A stretch of 64,000 bases of DNA, from contig CAWFAP010000001.1 of assembly GCA_963813975.1 (NCBI GenBank), positions 62,001-126,000 of the forward strand, given 5' to 3'. The stretch is from RYN-230 sp963813975 (GTDB lineage Bacteria; Actinomycetota; Actinomycetes; Streptosporangiales; Streptosporangiaceae). A model generated the notes under the pieces. That model had not been told where the DNA came from and made no database searches. It saw only the letters and a list, made by a program, of their open reading frames with translations. A program made the translations under genes and the position numbers. This document shows, piece after piece, positions 27,060 to 36,920 of this stretch; position 1 is the stretch's first letter; each line of letters begins with the position of its first letter.

Positions 27060-28024
27060 TGCACGGTCATCCAGGCATCCAGCGGGAGCGATTTCAGGAT
27101 CGCCTGCTCGTGGACGACGCGCAGTGGCTCGACGCGGCTTCTGCGCAGGCGCTGGCCTTCGTCGCGCGCCGTATCGGTGCGGAGTCGGTCGGGCTGGTCT
27201 TCGCTGTGCGTGAGCCGAGCGGCGAGCGGCATCTTCAGGGCCTGCCGGAGCTCGCCGTGGGCGGGCTAGACGACGGGGCGAGGGACTCTGGCTCGCGGCC
27301 AACGACTGGGGCAGCGCGATCCGCTATAACGGGCTCGGCCGCTACGAGGACGCCCTGGCCGTGGCCGAGCGGGCCGCCGGGGCCGCGCGCGGGGCTGGGG
27401 CCGTCGATCTTGCTGCTGGCGGAGCTGGTCGAGGCCGCCGCGCGCAGCGGCCAGGCGCAGCGCGCGGCTGGTCCGCTCGCCCAGCTCGCTGGGATAACGC
27501 ATGCCGCCGGCACGGACTGGGCGCTCGGGACCTACGCGCGCGCGGCGGCGATGCTGGCCGAGCGGGAAGCCGCCGAGCGGCTCTACCGGGAGGCGATCGA
27601 ACGGCTGTCGCACATCAAAACCCGCGCGACGCTGGCCCGCGCGCACCTCCTCTACGGTGAATGGCTGCGGCGCGAGCACCGTCGCGTCGACGCCCGCGAG
27701 CAGCTGCGAGTCGCGTACGCGATGCTGTCGGACATGGGCATGGAGGCGTTCGCCGAGCGCGCCCGCCGTGAGCTGCTGGCCACCGGCGAGACAGTGCGCA
27801 AGCGCACCGTCGAGACGCTCGACGAGCTGACGCCCCAGGAGGTGCAGGGCGCGCGCCTGGCTGCCGGCGGGCAGACGAACCCGGAGATCGGGGCCCAGCT
27901 GTTCCTCAGCCCGCGCACGGTGGAGTGGCACCTGAGCAAGGTGTACGGAAAGCTCGGGATCAGCTCCCGCAGGGAGCTCCGCGCGGCGCTGCCCGACGTC
28001 GGCGCTGCGGCCGTCCGCCTCTAG
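27060..28024 (+). pseudogene. LuxR/LAL-family regulator remnant
   Basis: The Walker A part is absent. The text begins near the Walker B motif (RLLVDDAQWLDAASAQALAF), passes a deletion, then shows TPR segments in two frames (WLAANDWGSAIRYNGLGRYE, then LLAELVEAAARSGQAQRAAG). It ends with an intact LuxR-type HTH (LTPQEVQGARLAAGGQTNPE, IGAQLFLSPRTVEWHLSKVY). The full family is about 900 residues; only about a third remains. It could at most express a free HTH fragment. Confidence 0.78.
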
Positions 28025-28116
28025 CAGCCACCGGGCCCGGGCCCAGAGGTCCAACCAGGGCAGGCGACCCGGGAGTCGGATCGGTCAGGCTGGCGGCCGC
28101 ATCCAGATCATCCGGC

Positions 28117-29603
28117 TCAGCGTCGCGACCGCTGGCCGGCGATCGACCGCTTGTCCGTCCTTCCGGACGGTCGCTCCTTCTTGTCTTGCCTGCCGGGGGC
28201 GCAAACGCCTCTGGCTGCCGATCCCGGCTTATCCTGGCCATCCTCCCTGGCGTGCCGTACCGGCTCGGTGACCTCATTGAAGCCGCCGTCCGGGGTTATC
28301 ACGATCAGCCCGGTCTTGCGTCCGTGCTCGGCCTCCTCCCGTTCCCGGCCGGTCAGGCCTAGGCAGATCCGCTGGGTGAGGGCGTACGCCAGCAGGGGCC
28401 GGCGAACACGGCCGCCCGGAAGAACCAGGTGACGGCGTAGAGATCCAGGTGGAAATGGTAGGCGATCTGGTCGTTGCCGGCCGCGGCCCACAGCAGCCCG
28501 TAGAAGGTGATCCCGGCCGCGCCCACCGCGGTGCGGGTCGGCGTGTCGCGCGGGCGGTCCAGCATGTCGTGCAGGCCCCGGTCGCCGGTGAGCCTGCGTT
28601 CGAGCAGCGGGTAGGCCGCCAGGAAGGTGAAGAAAGCGCCGGGAACGATGAGCGCGGGCACCAGCACCGCGAGGGTGAGCGGATGGCCAGCCACGTCGAG
28701 CTCCCAGCCCGGCATGATCCGCAACGCGCCGTCCAGGAAGCCCATATACCAGTCGGGCACCGCTCCGGCCGTGGTCGTTCCCGGCCGGTACGGCCCGAGC
28801 CGCCAGATCGGATCGATCTGCGCGAGCGCACCCAGCAGTGCCAGCACCCCGCAGGTGGCGAAGAACATCGCCATCGAAGTGGCGGGGGCGTTGCGGAACG
28901 ATCCACGCCGGCCGGAGCCCGCCGGTCTGGGGGAGCGGGCCCGCCGGTGCCGCCGGGCCAACCAGCGCCGGAGGGCGAACAGGACGGCGATGGCGGCCGG
29001 CAGCAGCAGTACGTGCAGCCAGTAGAGCCGGGGAATGATCTGGTGGCCGGGGATCTCACCCCCGAAGAGCCCGAGTGTGAGATGGGTGCCCACCACCGGG
29101 ATCGACTGGAGCACACCCTGCAGCAGTGCCAGGCTTCCGCCCGACAGCATGTCATCCGGCAGGATCGTGCCGGTCCAGCCCGCCGCCATGCCCAGCAGGA
29201 GCAAGGTCACCCAGATCAGCCAGTTCAGCCGGCGCGGCCAGCGGAACGCCCCGGTAAAGAACAGCCGCAGCAGCTGCAGGCACACCGCCGCGACGAAGAT
29301 CAGCGCAGCCCAGTGGTGGATCTGCCGCATCAGCAATCCGCCGCGTATGTCGAAGCTGAGGTGGAGGGCCGATTCGTACGCCCGGCTGACTGGCACACCG
29401 CGCAGCGGGCCGTACGAGCCGTGATAGGCAGCCCGCTTCATGGCCGGGTCGAAGAACACGGCCAGGTAGACGCCCGTGGCGGCCAGCACCACGAAGGTAT
29501 ACAGCGCGATCTCCCCGAACAGCAACGACCAGTAATCTGCCCGTGCGAGCCGCGACCACCGCTCCGGCACGGGGTGCGCCAGCCGTGAGCTGAGCGTCGT
29601 CAT
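28117..29603 (-). pseudogene. Orphan QcrB-like cytochrome b, frameshifted near the C-terminus
   Basis: From ATG 29603 (GGGGAG upstream) the protein follows actinobacterial QcrB: SFDIRGGLLMRQIHHWAALI, FFTGAFRWPRRLNWLIW, LPDDMLSGGSLALLQGV, IPRLYWLHVLLLP and a Qo motif VPDWYM in place of PEWY. Of the four axial His residues, His96 and His197 are present, but the second ligand in helix B is Gln110 and the one in helix D is Arg212. Both ligands of heme bH are therefore gone. A one-base shift near 28395 changes frame before the normal tail (LLAYALTQRICLGLTGRERE, HGRKTGLIVITPDG). No qcrA, qcrC or cytochrome oxidase genes are near. It may be a relic or a mono-heme paralog with a sequencing error. Confidence 0.8.
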
Positions 29604-30267
29604 GGCCGCTCCCCGGAAGCCCCGGATGGCCCGGCCGAACAGTCTTCTCTGCGCATCGGTCCCGTTCCCTCGTCGTGTCCCCTCATAAAGCAGACGCTCG
29701 AGGCCCAGCAGATGTGACATAGGCCGGATGTGGTCAGTGGGCCGGAGCCGGTGCTCTCGCCGCGTAACGGGACGCAGGGCGAGCGGCTGGGCACTGGGTG
29801 GAGCAGCGGTCGAGCAGCCGCATCCCGGGGGAAGGGAGGCCGCCGGAGAAGATGAACCGGGTGCCGCCTGCCCCGGGGATGGCGGCGATCCCGCCGATGA
29901 GGAACCGGCTTTGCATCACACAGCAGCCCGGGCGCAGCACCACATCGAACGTGGCCCGCTGGCCGAGCTGCCGGAGGCGCGCGTGGTCATCCGCTCATCG
30001 AGCGTGCTGGTGGTCTCGAACGAGCGCAGGTCAGCCGCCATGCGGGGGAGTTGCTGTTCCAGATCGCTGGGGGCGTCCCGCACGACGTCAAACAGTCCTG
30101 TGCCAGGCCGGCCGCGAGCGTCATTACCACGGCGTGATCCGCGCACCAGCGGGCGGCAATCCGCACGAGATGTGTCCGGATTGCCGCACGCCAGCAGCAG
30201 GACCAGCTTTGCCGCGGACAACGCCCCGCCGGCGGCCCGGGCCAGGCCGCGGCCCGGGCCAGTGCCG
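29604..30267. other. Degraded sequence, possible gene remnant on minus strand
   Basis: Minus-strand pieces in different frames look protein-like: AAKLVLLLACGN, WCADHAVVMTLAAGLAQ, LFDVVRDAPSDLEQQLPRMA and VMQSRFLIGGIAAIPGAGGT. They may come from one decayed gene, but I cannot name the family. No intact frame is present. Confidence 0.35.
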
Positions 30268-30576
30268 CTACATCGGGATGGCCTCGTAGATCTCGACGGA
30301 CCCGCCGCCGGCCAGCACCGGGCAGCCCTTTGCCTTCGCCGTCGCATCACTCAGCGAGTCGGCCGACACGATCGAGTAGCCGCCCGCGCCAGACTTGCCC
30401 CCGTCGGCGACGCCGCCCGAACTTACCGTCGCGGAGTTACCGAACGGGTTCCCCACGTCGGCGACCGAGTCGCCGAGTGTGCCGAACCATGCCCCCCAGG
30501 CCTGCATCGCCTGCTCCTGCGCCTCGGGGGTCTCTGCCATCTGACCGCCGACGTAGACATACACGAACTTCGCCAT
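30268..30576 (-). CDS. YCII-related (DGPF) domain protein
   Basis: The 102-residue protein begins MAKFVYVYVGGQM, continues QEQAMQAWGAWFGTLGDSVA and ends with GCPVLAGGGSVEIYEAIPM. This is the ferredoxin-like YCII/DGPF fold. GAGGAG lies six bases before the ATG. The biochemical role of the family is largely unknown. It appears to be single. Confidence 0.85.
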   Translation of the reverse strand: MAKFVYVYVGGQMAETPEAQEQAMQAWGAWFGTLGDSVADVGNPFGNSATVSSGGVADGGKSGAGGYSIVSADSLSDATAKAKGCPVLAGGGSVEIYEAIPM

Positions 30577-31121
30577 CGAATTCTCCTCGCCTTGCCGGCC
30601 GGCGTCTGCGACCGGAATATGGACCTGACACTTAGTTCGACGGACGGGGCCGCCGCAAATCGACAGGTCTGCCCGGCGATCTTGAACCTCACTGTGGGGC
30701 CAGCCCGCCGACCCAGGCCGGGGCCCGGCCGGGCGGCAAGCGCCGCGTCCGCACCCCGCCCGTCACGGATGTCCATCTTTTGGCCAGCCACCACTCGGTA
30801 GCACCGGCTAGGAGCGGGCTAATGGCCCAGCGGACTGCGTCCGCGGCCGGGCGCAGATCGACCTGATCTGCGCCCGGCAACAGATAAGCGGCGAGGGGAT
30901 GACTGACCACGCCGAACTGCGGGGTTGTGCGCCTCGCCGGGACCCGAACACTGATCATGCGCCGTGAGTGTGTGATCGCCCCGCGGTTGCCTACCCTCCG
31001 GGCTACCCGGTCTAAGGCTGGTGCTGGGCAGGAATTAAGACATTCGCCCGATTCGGCGCCAGGGGCCTTACGGCGATTCTTGAGGTACGACCAGAGACGC
31101 GGTCGGTGAGAAGAGAGGAGC
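30577..31121. other. Intergenic, no gene recognised
   Basis: This 540-base stretch separates the YCII gene from a tiny rightward gene. No family is visible on either strand. The promoters of both neighbours should lie here. Confidence 0.4.
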
Positions 31122-31241
31122 ATGGCAATGACTGCAATTACGCGGATCGCGCGGCGCGTGGCCAGCGTGGTGAACGAAATGAACTACGCGCAGCGCAGGG
31201 CCACGGAACTGTTCCTGGGCCTGGACGAAAACCGGCGTTAG
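31122..31241 (+). CDS. Small conserved-looking actinobacterial protein, 39 residues
   Basis: ATG 31122 follows GAGAGGAG at ideal spacing. The product, starting MAMTAITRIARRVASVVNEM and continuing NYAQRRATELFLGLD, is a short amphipathic basic helix. Small proteins with an internal NYAQRR-type motif are, to my recollection, widespread in actinobacterial genomes without known function. It stands alone between a YCII and a VOC gene. Confidence 0.55.
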   Translation: MAMTAITRIARRVASVVNEMNYAQRRATELFLGLDENRR

Positions 31242-31302
31242 GCACAAGGGGCAACTTCTCGGCGAGGCGCCGGGCGTGGCCTCGCAGGAACCCCCTCCGT
31301 GC

Positions 31303-31420
31303 CTCCTTGCCCGTGCTTGCATGGTGCCTGCGATGACGATTCCGGCGGGCCCCGTCCGTGACCTGCGATGAGGCCGGTGCCGGGTGAGCGTCACCGGACC
31401 AGCAAGCACGGGAAAAGGAG
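31303..31420. repeat. Long inverted repeat around an 81-base loop
   Basis: CTCCTTGCCCGTGCTTGC (31303-31320) is the reverse complement of GCAAGCACGGGAAAAGGAG (31402-31420), apart from one extra base and one mismatch. The loop contains further short palindromes. It could be a terminator-like hairpin, a structured RNA, or the ends of a tiny mobile element. No gene lies within. Confidence 0.5.
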
Positions 31421-31502
31421 GAGACGGGGTGGTGCGCGCATGTCTGTGCGGGACGGCAGTCGCGGACGCTTGCCAGGGTCAGCGGGCCAGCCCGTCGCCA
31501 CG

Positions 31503-31928
31503 CTACGGCTGGCTCACCAGACCTGTCGATTGCCCGACCTCAATCAAGTGCCCGTCAGGATCGCGAATGTAGGCCCGGATTTCGCTGCCGTGATCTTTCG
31601 GCTCGGTGAGGAACTCGGCACCGCGCGCTGACCACTCCGCGTAGGCCGCGGCGATGTCGGCCACCCTGATGTTGAGAAACGCGCTGGCCCGATCAGGTTC
31701 GGCTGGGGTTGTGAGGGTCACGGTGGGCTTGTCGTCGGTGGGGCCGCCACCCACGTTGAGGATGAGCCAGCTATTGGCCAGCTTCATGATGACCGGGTCG
31801 CGTTCCCGCACCACCGCCGCCCCGAACACGGACTGATAAAAATCACGGGACCGGTCCTGATCGGAAACGACGAGAAAGTGAGTCAGCACAAAGCCGCTCT
31901 CCGGGCTGGGAAAATCATCGTGGCTCAT
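31503..31928 (-). CDS. VOC family protein
   Basis: The 141-residue protein has VOC signatures: LTHFLVVSDQDRSRDFYQSV near the start and HGSEIRAYIRDPDGHLIEVG at the end. The ATG at 31928 has GAGGAGG five bases upstream; the longer frame lacks support. The function is probably binding or conversion of a small molecule; the ligand is unknown. Confidence 0.88.
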   Translation of the reverse strand: MSHDDFPSPESGFVLTHFLVVSDQDRSRDFYQSVFGAAVVRERDPVIMKLANSWLILNVGGGPTDDKPTVTLTTPAEPDRASAFLNIRVADIAAAYAEWSARGAEFLTEPKDHGSEIRAYIRDPDGHLIEVGQSTGLVSQP

Positions 31929-32054
31929 CTGGCCTCCTCTGCCCCGGGCAGCAGCTACCCAGGCCGCTGCGATCCCCAGGACCACTCAACCATGACCGCG
32001 GTCCCGTCAACGCACTGTCATGCCACGCGGGAGCGGGATGAAGCGAGGCGCAAC

Positions 32055-32441
32055 TCAGTCATCTCGGTGGACCGTGCCAGGGTCGAAGGCGGGCACGCAG
32101 ACGGAGATGTACTCTGCGCCGTCAGTTCCCGGGCTGCTGTAGCGCACCCATTCCCCCGGGCTTGTATGTACTCCCTGCCCGGCCTGCACGGCCAGCTGAC
32201 CGTCATCGGATTCCACGACCAGGGTCCCTCGCAGGACGATCGTGTATTCGTCAAACTCCGGGCGCTGCCCAGGCTCATCCCAGCCAGCGGGGCTGTGCAT
32301 GTGAGCGATGCTAACTCCGGCCTGGCCTGTGCTGGCCCGCCCGACATACTCATCGATCAGCTTTGGCGGGTACCCCGCCGCGGCAACCCGGCTCGGCTCG
32401 CGGATCAGTTCAGGCACGATCGCCAGTATTCCGCACGGCAC
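32055..32441 (-). CDS. Cupin domain protein
   Basis: The 128-residue protein has a cupin barrel: ISIAHMHSP-type metal motif (VSIAHMHSPAGWDEPGQRPE), EFDEYTIVLRGTLVVES and GQGVHTSPGEWVRYSSP. Metal ligands His and Glu are present, suggesting a small dioxygenase- or sensor-like protein. The start is a GTG without a strong ribosome site, so the N-terminus is uncertain. Confidence 0.82.
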   Translation of the reverse strand: MPCGILAIVPELIREPSRVAAAGYPPKLIDEYVGRASTGQAGVSIAHMHSPAGWDEPGQRPEFDEYTIVLRGTLVVESDDGQLAVQAGQGVHTSPGEWVRYSSPGTDGAEYISVCVPAFDPGTVHRDD

Positions 32442-32785
32442 GGCAAGTTTCGCGCCGCCAGCCCCATCCGCTCATGGCGCTCCTCGGGTGGGCGCCGAGA
32501 CCGATGGACATGCCGAGAAGCGCGGGATTTACGACGTCACGTTCCGTGCTTGAAGACCATCCCACCCGAGCATCCGATAGCCGCCTGACTGGACGGGGCT
32601 GGCCTGCCTGTGCTCCGGCGCGGGGGGCGACCAGGACCCGCCGCTGCGCCAGGTCAGGGAACGGCTGGCCTGCCCAGTGGCCAGCTTCCTGCTGCTGCCC
32701 TGGCTGGGATACTTCAAGGGCGGCGGAACCATGAGGTCCCGGTGCAGACAGCAGAGCCCGCCCGCCGGATTTGAGGAGTGAGACC
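32442..32785. other. Intergenic, no gene recognised
   Basis: A plus-strand frame around 32620-32730 reads RERLACPVASFLLLPWLGYF and looks slightly protein-like but has no start. It might be a fragment. It otherwise separates the cupin and SnoaL genes. Confidence 0.35.
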
Positions 32786-33181
32786 ATGGACGGTGACGCC
32801 CAGGCCAGGGCCAGGATCATGGAGCATTGGCGGGCCTCCGAGCAGGGGGACAGCGCGGCCGAGCACGCCATCTACGCGGCGGACGCGATCTTGGATTACC
32901 CGCAATCCGGGGAACGGTTCCACGGCCGCGCGGCCATTGCGGCGCAACGCGGTGGCCATCCGGCGGACCGGCACTTTACTGTGCTCCGGATCAGCGGCAC
33001 CGGGGACATATGGGTGAGCGAGTGCGTGATCAGCTACGACGGCGTGCCCTCCTGCTCGGTGAGCATCATGGAGTTCTCCGACGGCCTCGTGGCTCATGAG
33101 ACCCAGTACTTCGCCGACCCCTTCGACCCGCCCCGGTGGCGGGCAGCGCTGGCCGAGCCGATGCCCGACCGTTCAGGCTGA
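32786..33181 (+). CDS. SnoaL-like/NTF2-fold protein
   Basis: The 131-residue protein reads IMEHWRASEQGDSAAEHAIY, DAILDYPQSGERFHGRAAI and MEFSDGLVAHETQYFADPFD, the typical SnoaL_2 order. GAGGAG stands eight bases before the ATG. Such proteins are small cone-shaped enzymes or binders; the substrate is unknown. Confidence 0.86.
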   Translation: MDGDAQARARIMEHWRASEQGDSAAEHAIYAADAILDYPQSGERFHGRAAIAAQRGGHPADRHFTVLRISGTGDIWVSECVISYDGVPSCSVSIMEFSDGLVAHETQYFADPFDPPRWRAALAEPMPDRSG

Positions 33182-33317
33182 CGCCGACGACTGCGAGAGC
33201 AGGGAGAGGCCGCATACGAAGCCCTGAGGGCTCCGCTTACGACATTCCCGGCGACTGGTCCATGGGTAGTCCACCTAGTGGGGCCATCAGCACGTCACCG
33301 CCTGCGTGAAGACGCCG

Positions 33318-33671
33318 TCAGGCGGGCTGCCACAGCTCGACCCGATTGCCCTCGGGATCGGTGACCCAGCCGAACCGGCCGACGCCGTCCATGTCCTGCG
33401 TCTCGTCAGCCACGTCCGCTCCCTTGGCGCGCAATTGCGCGAGCATCGCTTCCAGGTCGCGGACCCGGAAGTTGAGCATGGTCTGCTGGGCGCGGGACCC
33501 GAAGTAATCGGTCTCGGACTCGAACGTCGCGAACACCGTCAGCCCGGCTTCCTGGCGCCACAGGCCGTGCTCGTCGGCGTCCAGGCCTAGGCAATCGCGA
33601 TACCACGCGCCCAGGGCTCCCGGGTCGGCGGCCCGCATGAAGTGTCCACCGATTCCAATCACACGTTCCAT
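33318..33671 (-). CDS. VOC family protein
   Basis: The 117-residue protein reads IGGHFMRAADPGALGAWYRD, FVFATFES-type core (LTVFATFESETDYFG) and VGRFGWVTDPEGNRVELWQP. It has the ligand positions His near the start and Glu near the end, so it could bind a metal. It is a stand-alone gene. Confidence 0.88.
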   Translation of the reverse strand: MERVIGIGGHFMRAADPGALGAWYRDCLGLDADEHGLWRQEAGLTVFATFESETDYFGSRAQQTMLNFRVRDLEAMLAQLRAKGADVADETQDMDGVGRFGWVTDPEGNRVELWQPA

Positions 33672-34067
33672 GCCGCCATCTTGCCAGGACGGCGATCGGG
33701 CGGGCTGGCACCACGCCCTCGCCCGCTTCGCGCTCGTCTCAATCGCGGGGGAACCCGGTAGCCCACCGGGTGCCTGGTTCTCTGCACAGCACGCGGTGGC
33801 CGTGAACGGGGTTGTACCTGGTCACGCGCCAGCTAGGGAACGTGGCAGGCTCGGCCGCCGGTATGGCGGCAGTCCAGCAGGCCCGCACAGCAGGCAAGCA
33901 CAGCAGGCAAGCACAGCAACGGGCGGCCACATCGGCGATCGCTACTGGCCTGATCCTCGTGAACGAAATCCTTTTCCTTAAGTCAGGACTGCCGCCCGGC
34001 CGGCCCGCCGCAGAACTCTCAGGGATCAGGCTGCCCGCACGGGCAAAAGGGGTCTTGACAGCTGAAG
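33672..34067. other. Intergenic with a short tandem repeat
   Basis: A 13-base unit, CACAGCAGGCAAG, is repeated two and a half times at 33886-33918. No gene is recognised. The stretch may hold the decayed front part of the following secreted-protein gene. Confidence 0.4.
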
Positions 34068-35340
34068 GTGCGGATTCCTAGCCTGTGGCAGTCCCTGGTC
34101 GCCCAGGGCTGGGTGCAGGACAGCTCCGGTGGCTACCACACCGCCCTCTACCTCGGGCGCGGGGTGCCGGACGCCTGGCTCACCCCCGGGCAAGTCATCT
34201 CGGTCACCAACCTCACGGGCGCCTACAACGTCAGCACCGGCCACCGCGACACCTACGGGGTACAGATCCGGACCGACGGTGCTCATGGCGGGCGCACCGA
34301 AGGCGATCTCGGCTCCCGGGTCGTCGATGTCGAGCTGGACGGCCACGTGCCCACCAAGGACGTGCAGCTCCAGCTGCCTGCCCTGGCCACCGCGGAGTGG
34401 AAAGCGCGGTGGGCGGCAGCTTCGACCCGGCGGCCCACACCGTCACGCTCGCGCCGGGAAGCCGGGAAGCGCGGATCATCCTTGGTCCCGCCGGGCGTCC
34501 GGACGTCAGCGTGCAGGCGCAGAGTACCGCGCCGGGGCCGCACACCCTGCCGCTGCTGACGGCAGGTACCCCGGCCACCGTGTCGGCCAGCGTCACGGGC
34601 ACCGGCCAGGCACCGCTCAGCAGTGTCCGGCTTTCCCTGCACACCCCACCCGGCTGGACCGTGCACGCCACCACCCCGACCAGTTTCGGCAGTCTCAAGC
34701 CCGGCCAGCAGGCCACGGCGCGCTGGTTGGTCACCCGCCCAGCGGCACCAACGGTGGGGCCGGCCTGACCGCGGCGGTCAGCTACCAGGCGCCCGCCCGG
34801 GCCTCCGGATCCGCCAGCGCCGAGCAGTGGACCCGGGTCCAGCCGCCGCTGCCACTGCCACCGGGAGCGACCGATCTCGCGCCCAGCGCGACCCCCTCGG
34901 CGTCGTATACCTCGCCGTGGGAGCACGTGACGGCGATCACCGACGGGATTTACCCGACCTCGTCCAACGACAGTCAGGACCTGCGCTGGGGGACCTGGCC
35001 GCAGCAAGGGGAACAGTGGATCGAGCTGGACTGGAACCAGGCGGTCACCACTAACGGCAGCTCGGTATATTTCCTCGACGATGGTGGCCGCATGCGGCGG
35101 CCAGCATCCTGGAAGATCCAGTACTGGAACGGCAGCGTCTTCATGGACGTGACCAACCCGACTGCGTACCAGGCTGCCGACGACACGTTCAACACCGTCA
35201 CCTTCGATCCCGTGACCACCACCAGGTTGCGGGCCGTGCTCGAGAGCGGCCCGGGTTCGGTGGGTGTCATCCAGTGGCCCCTGCCCAGTGTCCCGGCTGG
35301 CGGCAGCGCCCCTCCCTCAATGAAGCGAGGAAGCCAGTGA
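34068..35340 (+). pseudogene. C-terminal part of a secreted carbohydrate-active protein (F5/8 type C module)
   Basis: The text is readable in three successive frames. It begins with SLWQSLVAQGWVQDSSGGYH and VISVTNLTGAYNVSTGHRDT, shifts near 34400 to SFDPAAHTVTLAPGSREARI and the NPCBM-associated NEW3-like PPGWTVHATTPTSFGSLKPG, then shifts near 34745 to a discoidin-like module (SASYTSPWEHVTAITDGIYP, EQWIELDWNQAVTTNGSSVY, TTTRLRAVLESGPGSVGVIQ). The N-terminal signal peptide and catalytic part are missing. The parent was probably a large secreted glycoside hydrolase; the GH family cannot be named from this part. Confidence 0.7.
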
Positions 35341-35522
35341 GATCAGTCAGAACCCGGCCCGTGCTGGGCAGCCCCAGGGCGCCCTGAGTCGATCGTTCGT
35401 GCGGTCGATGCCCTTTCGTGGCAATGCGGAGAGGCTGGTCAGCCGAGCCGCCGATGCCGGGGGCACGTCCTCGCCGGCAGTCCGGGCATCGGCCATAGGC
35501 CGGTCCTCAATCGTGTGCCCGG

Positions 35523-36920
35523 TCAGGTGACGACGGCGGCGGCTGCGGCCGCGACTTCCTCCACGACGGCGGCGATGTCAGCATCGGTGGTTCGGTGATT
35601 TACGATGCAGGCGCGAAGGGCGAAAGCGCCGTGGACGCTGGCGTTGGACAGGTAGACGCGCCCGCGGCGGAGTACCTCACGCAAGATCGCGGCGTTGAGC
35701 CGATCCAGCTCCCTCCCCGAAGCGTCCTTCCAGCGGAAGCACACTGTGCTGAGCTCGACCGGTGCCAGCAGCTCCAGCGTGGGCTCGGCCGTGATGAGCC
35801 GGGCCAGCAGCTGCGCATGTTCGAGGTCGCCGCGGATCGCGGCGCGGAACTGGCCGAGGCCGTGATAGCGCAGCGACAGCCAAAGCTTGAGCGCCCGGAA
35901 TCGGCGGGACAGCTCGGGGGACTCCTCGAAGAACGCAAAGCCCTCCACCGGGTCGTCGGACGGGCTCCTGGCGTACTCGCCGGTGTAGGCGAAGGCGCGG
36001 CGCGCGGCGCCCGCGTCGCTGTACAGCAGCGCGCTGCAGTCCAGGGGCTGGTACAGCCATTTGTGGGGGTCCAGGGAGATCGAGTCAGCCTCCGCCAGGC
36101 CGGCGAAGAGCTCAGGAGCAGCGATGGCCGCCAGGGCGCCGTAGGCACCGTTGACATGAAGCCACAGGCCGCTGGCCTGCGCGATGCCAGCGATCTCGCG
36201 GAGCGGGTCGACAGCACCGGTGCTCGTCGTGCCCGCTGTCGCGACAACCGCGATCGCCGGGATTCCCTCCCGGTCGTCCCGCTCGATAGCCGCCGCCAGC
36301 GCGTCGGTGCGCATGCGGAACGCTTCGTCCACCGGGATGAGCCGTAGGTTGGCACGGCCGATACCGAGCACCGCCAGCGCCTTGGGAATGGACATGTGCA
36401 CTTCGGCGGAGGCATACACCGCGCAGGGCCGGGCGCCGTCCTCGTTCGCAGGCGCCGTGGCCTCGCGTGCCATCGCCAGGCCCATGAGGTTCGCCGATGA
36501 TCCGCCGCTGACCAGGCTGCCGGTGAAGCCGCCGCACCCGATCGCTTCGGCTAGCCAGCGCAATACCGTGCGCTCGACGGTCACGGCGGCCGGCCCCGAC
36601 CGCCAAGCGGTCACGTTCTGGTTCAGCACCGACGCATACAGATCCCCGATCGCTGCGACCGGCTCACCCGAACCCAGCACGTAAGCGAAGAACCGCGCGT
36701 TCCCTGGCCGCGAGTGGTCAGCGATAACAGCCAGGTCGTCGAACGCCGCACTCCCCACACCGTGTTCGGGTAGCGGCCGGTCCAACGCGCCGGCCGTCGC
36801 CGCCCCAGACGTCGCGGGAAAAGACGCGCGGCCATCCAGGTCGGCGAGGTACTCACCCGCCGCCCGGCACACCCGATCCGCCAGCAGGGCAAAGTCCTCC
36901 GGCGACAGCTCTAGCGGCAT
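35523..36920 (-). CDS. Group II PLP-dependent decarboxylase family protein with Asp-to-Asn change
   Basis: The 465-residue protein follows the aromatic-L-amino-acid/glutamate decarboxylase family: GFTGSLVSGGSSANLMGLAM, AVYASAEVHMS (stacking His175), VVATAGTTSTGAVDPLREIA and the Schiff-base lysine Lys287 in SLDPHKWLYQP. The residue that normally is Asp in HVDAAYGG, pairing with the PLP pyridine nitrogen, is Asn257 here (LHVNGAYG; codon AAC at 36150-36152). This would strongly weaken normal PLP chemistry. The reading frame is otherwise complete, so it may have a changed or lost activity. It is divergent from the MOSC gene. Confidence 0.9.
   Translation of the reverse strand: MPLELSPEDFALLADRVCRAAGEYLADLDGRASFPATSGAATAGALDRPLPEHGVGSAAFDDLAVIADHSRPGNARFFAYVLGSGEPVAAIGDLYASVLNQNVTAWRSGPAAVTVERTVLRWLAEAIGCGGFTGSLVSGGSSANLMGLAMAREATAPANEDGARPCAVYASAEVHMSIPKALAVLGIGRANLRLIPVDEAFRMRTDALAAAIERDDREGIPAIAVVATAGTTSTGAVDPLREIAGIAQASGLWLHVNGAYGALAAIAAPELFAGLAEADSISLDPHKWLYQPLDCSALLYSDAGAARRAFAYTGEYARSPSDDPVEGFAFFEESPELSRRFRALKLWLSLRYHGLGQFRAAIRGDLEHAQLLARLITAEPTLELLAPVELSTVCFRWKDASGRELDRLNAAILREVLRRGRVYLSNASVHGAFALRACIVNHRTTDADIAAVVEEVAAAAAAVVT

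Noticed and set aside
33886..33918. A CRISPR-like repeat
   Set aside because: The 13-base units are directly adjacent with no spacers; it is a simple tandem repeat.
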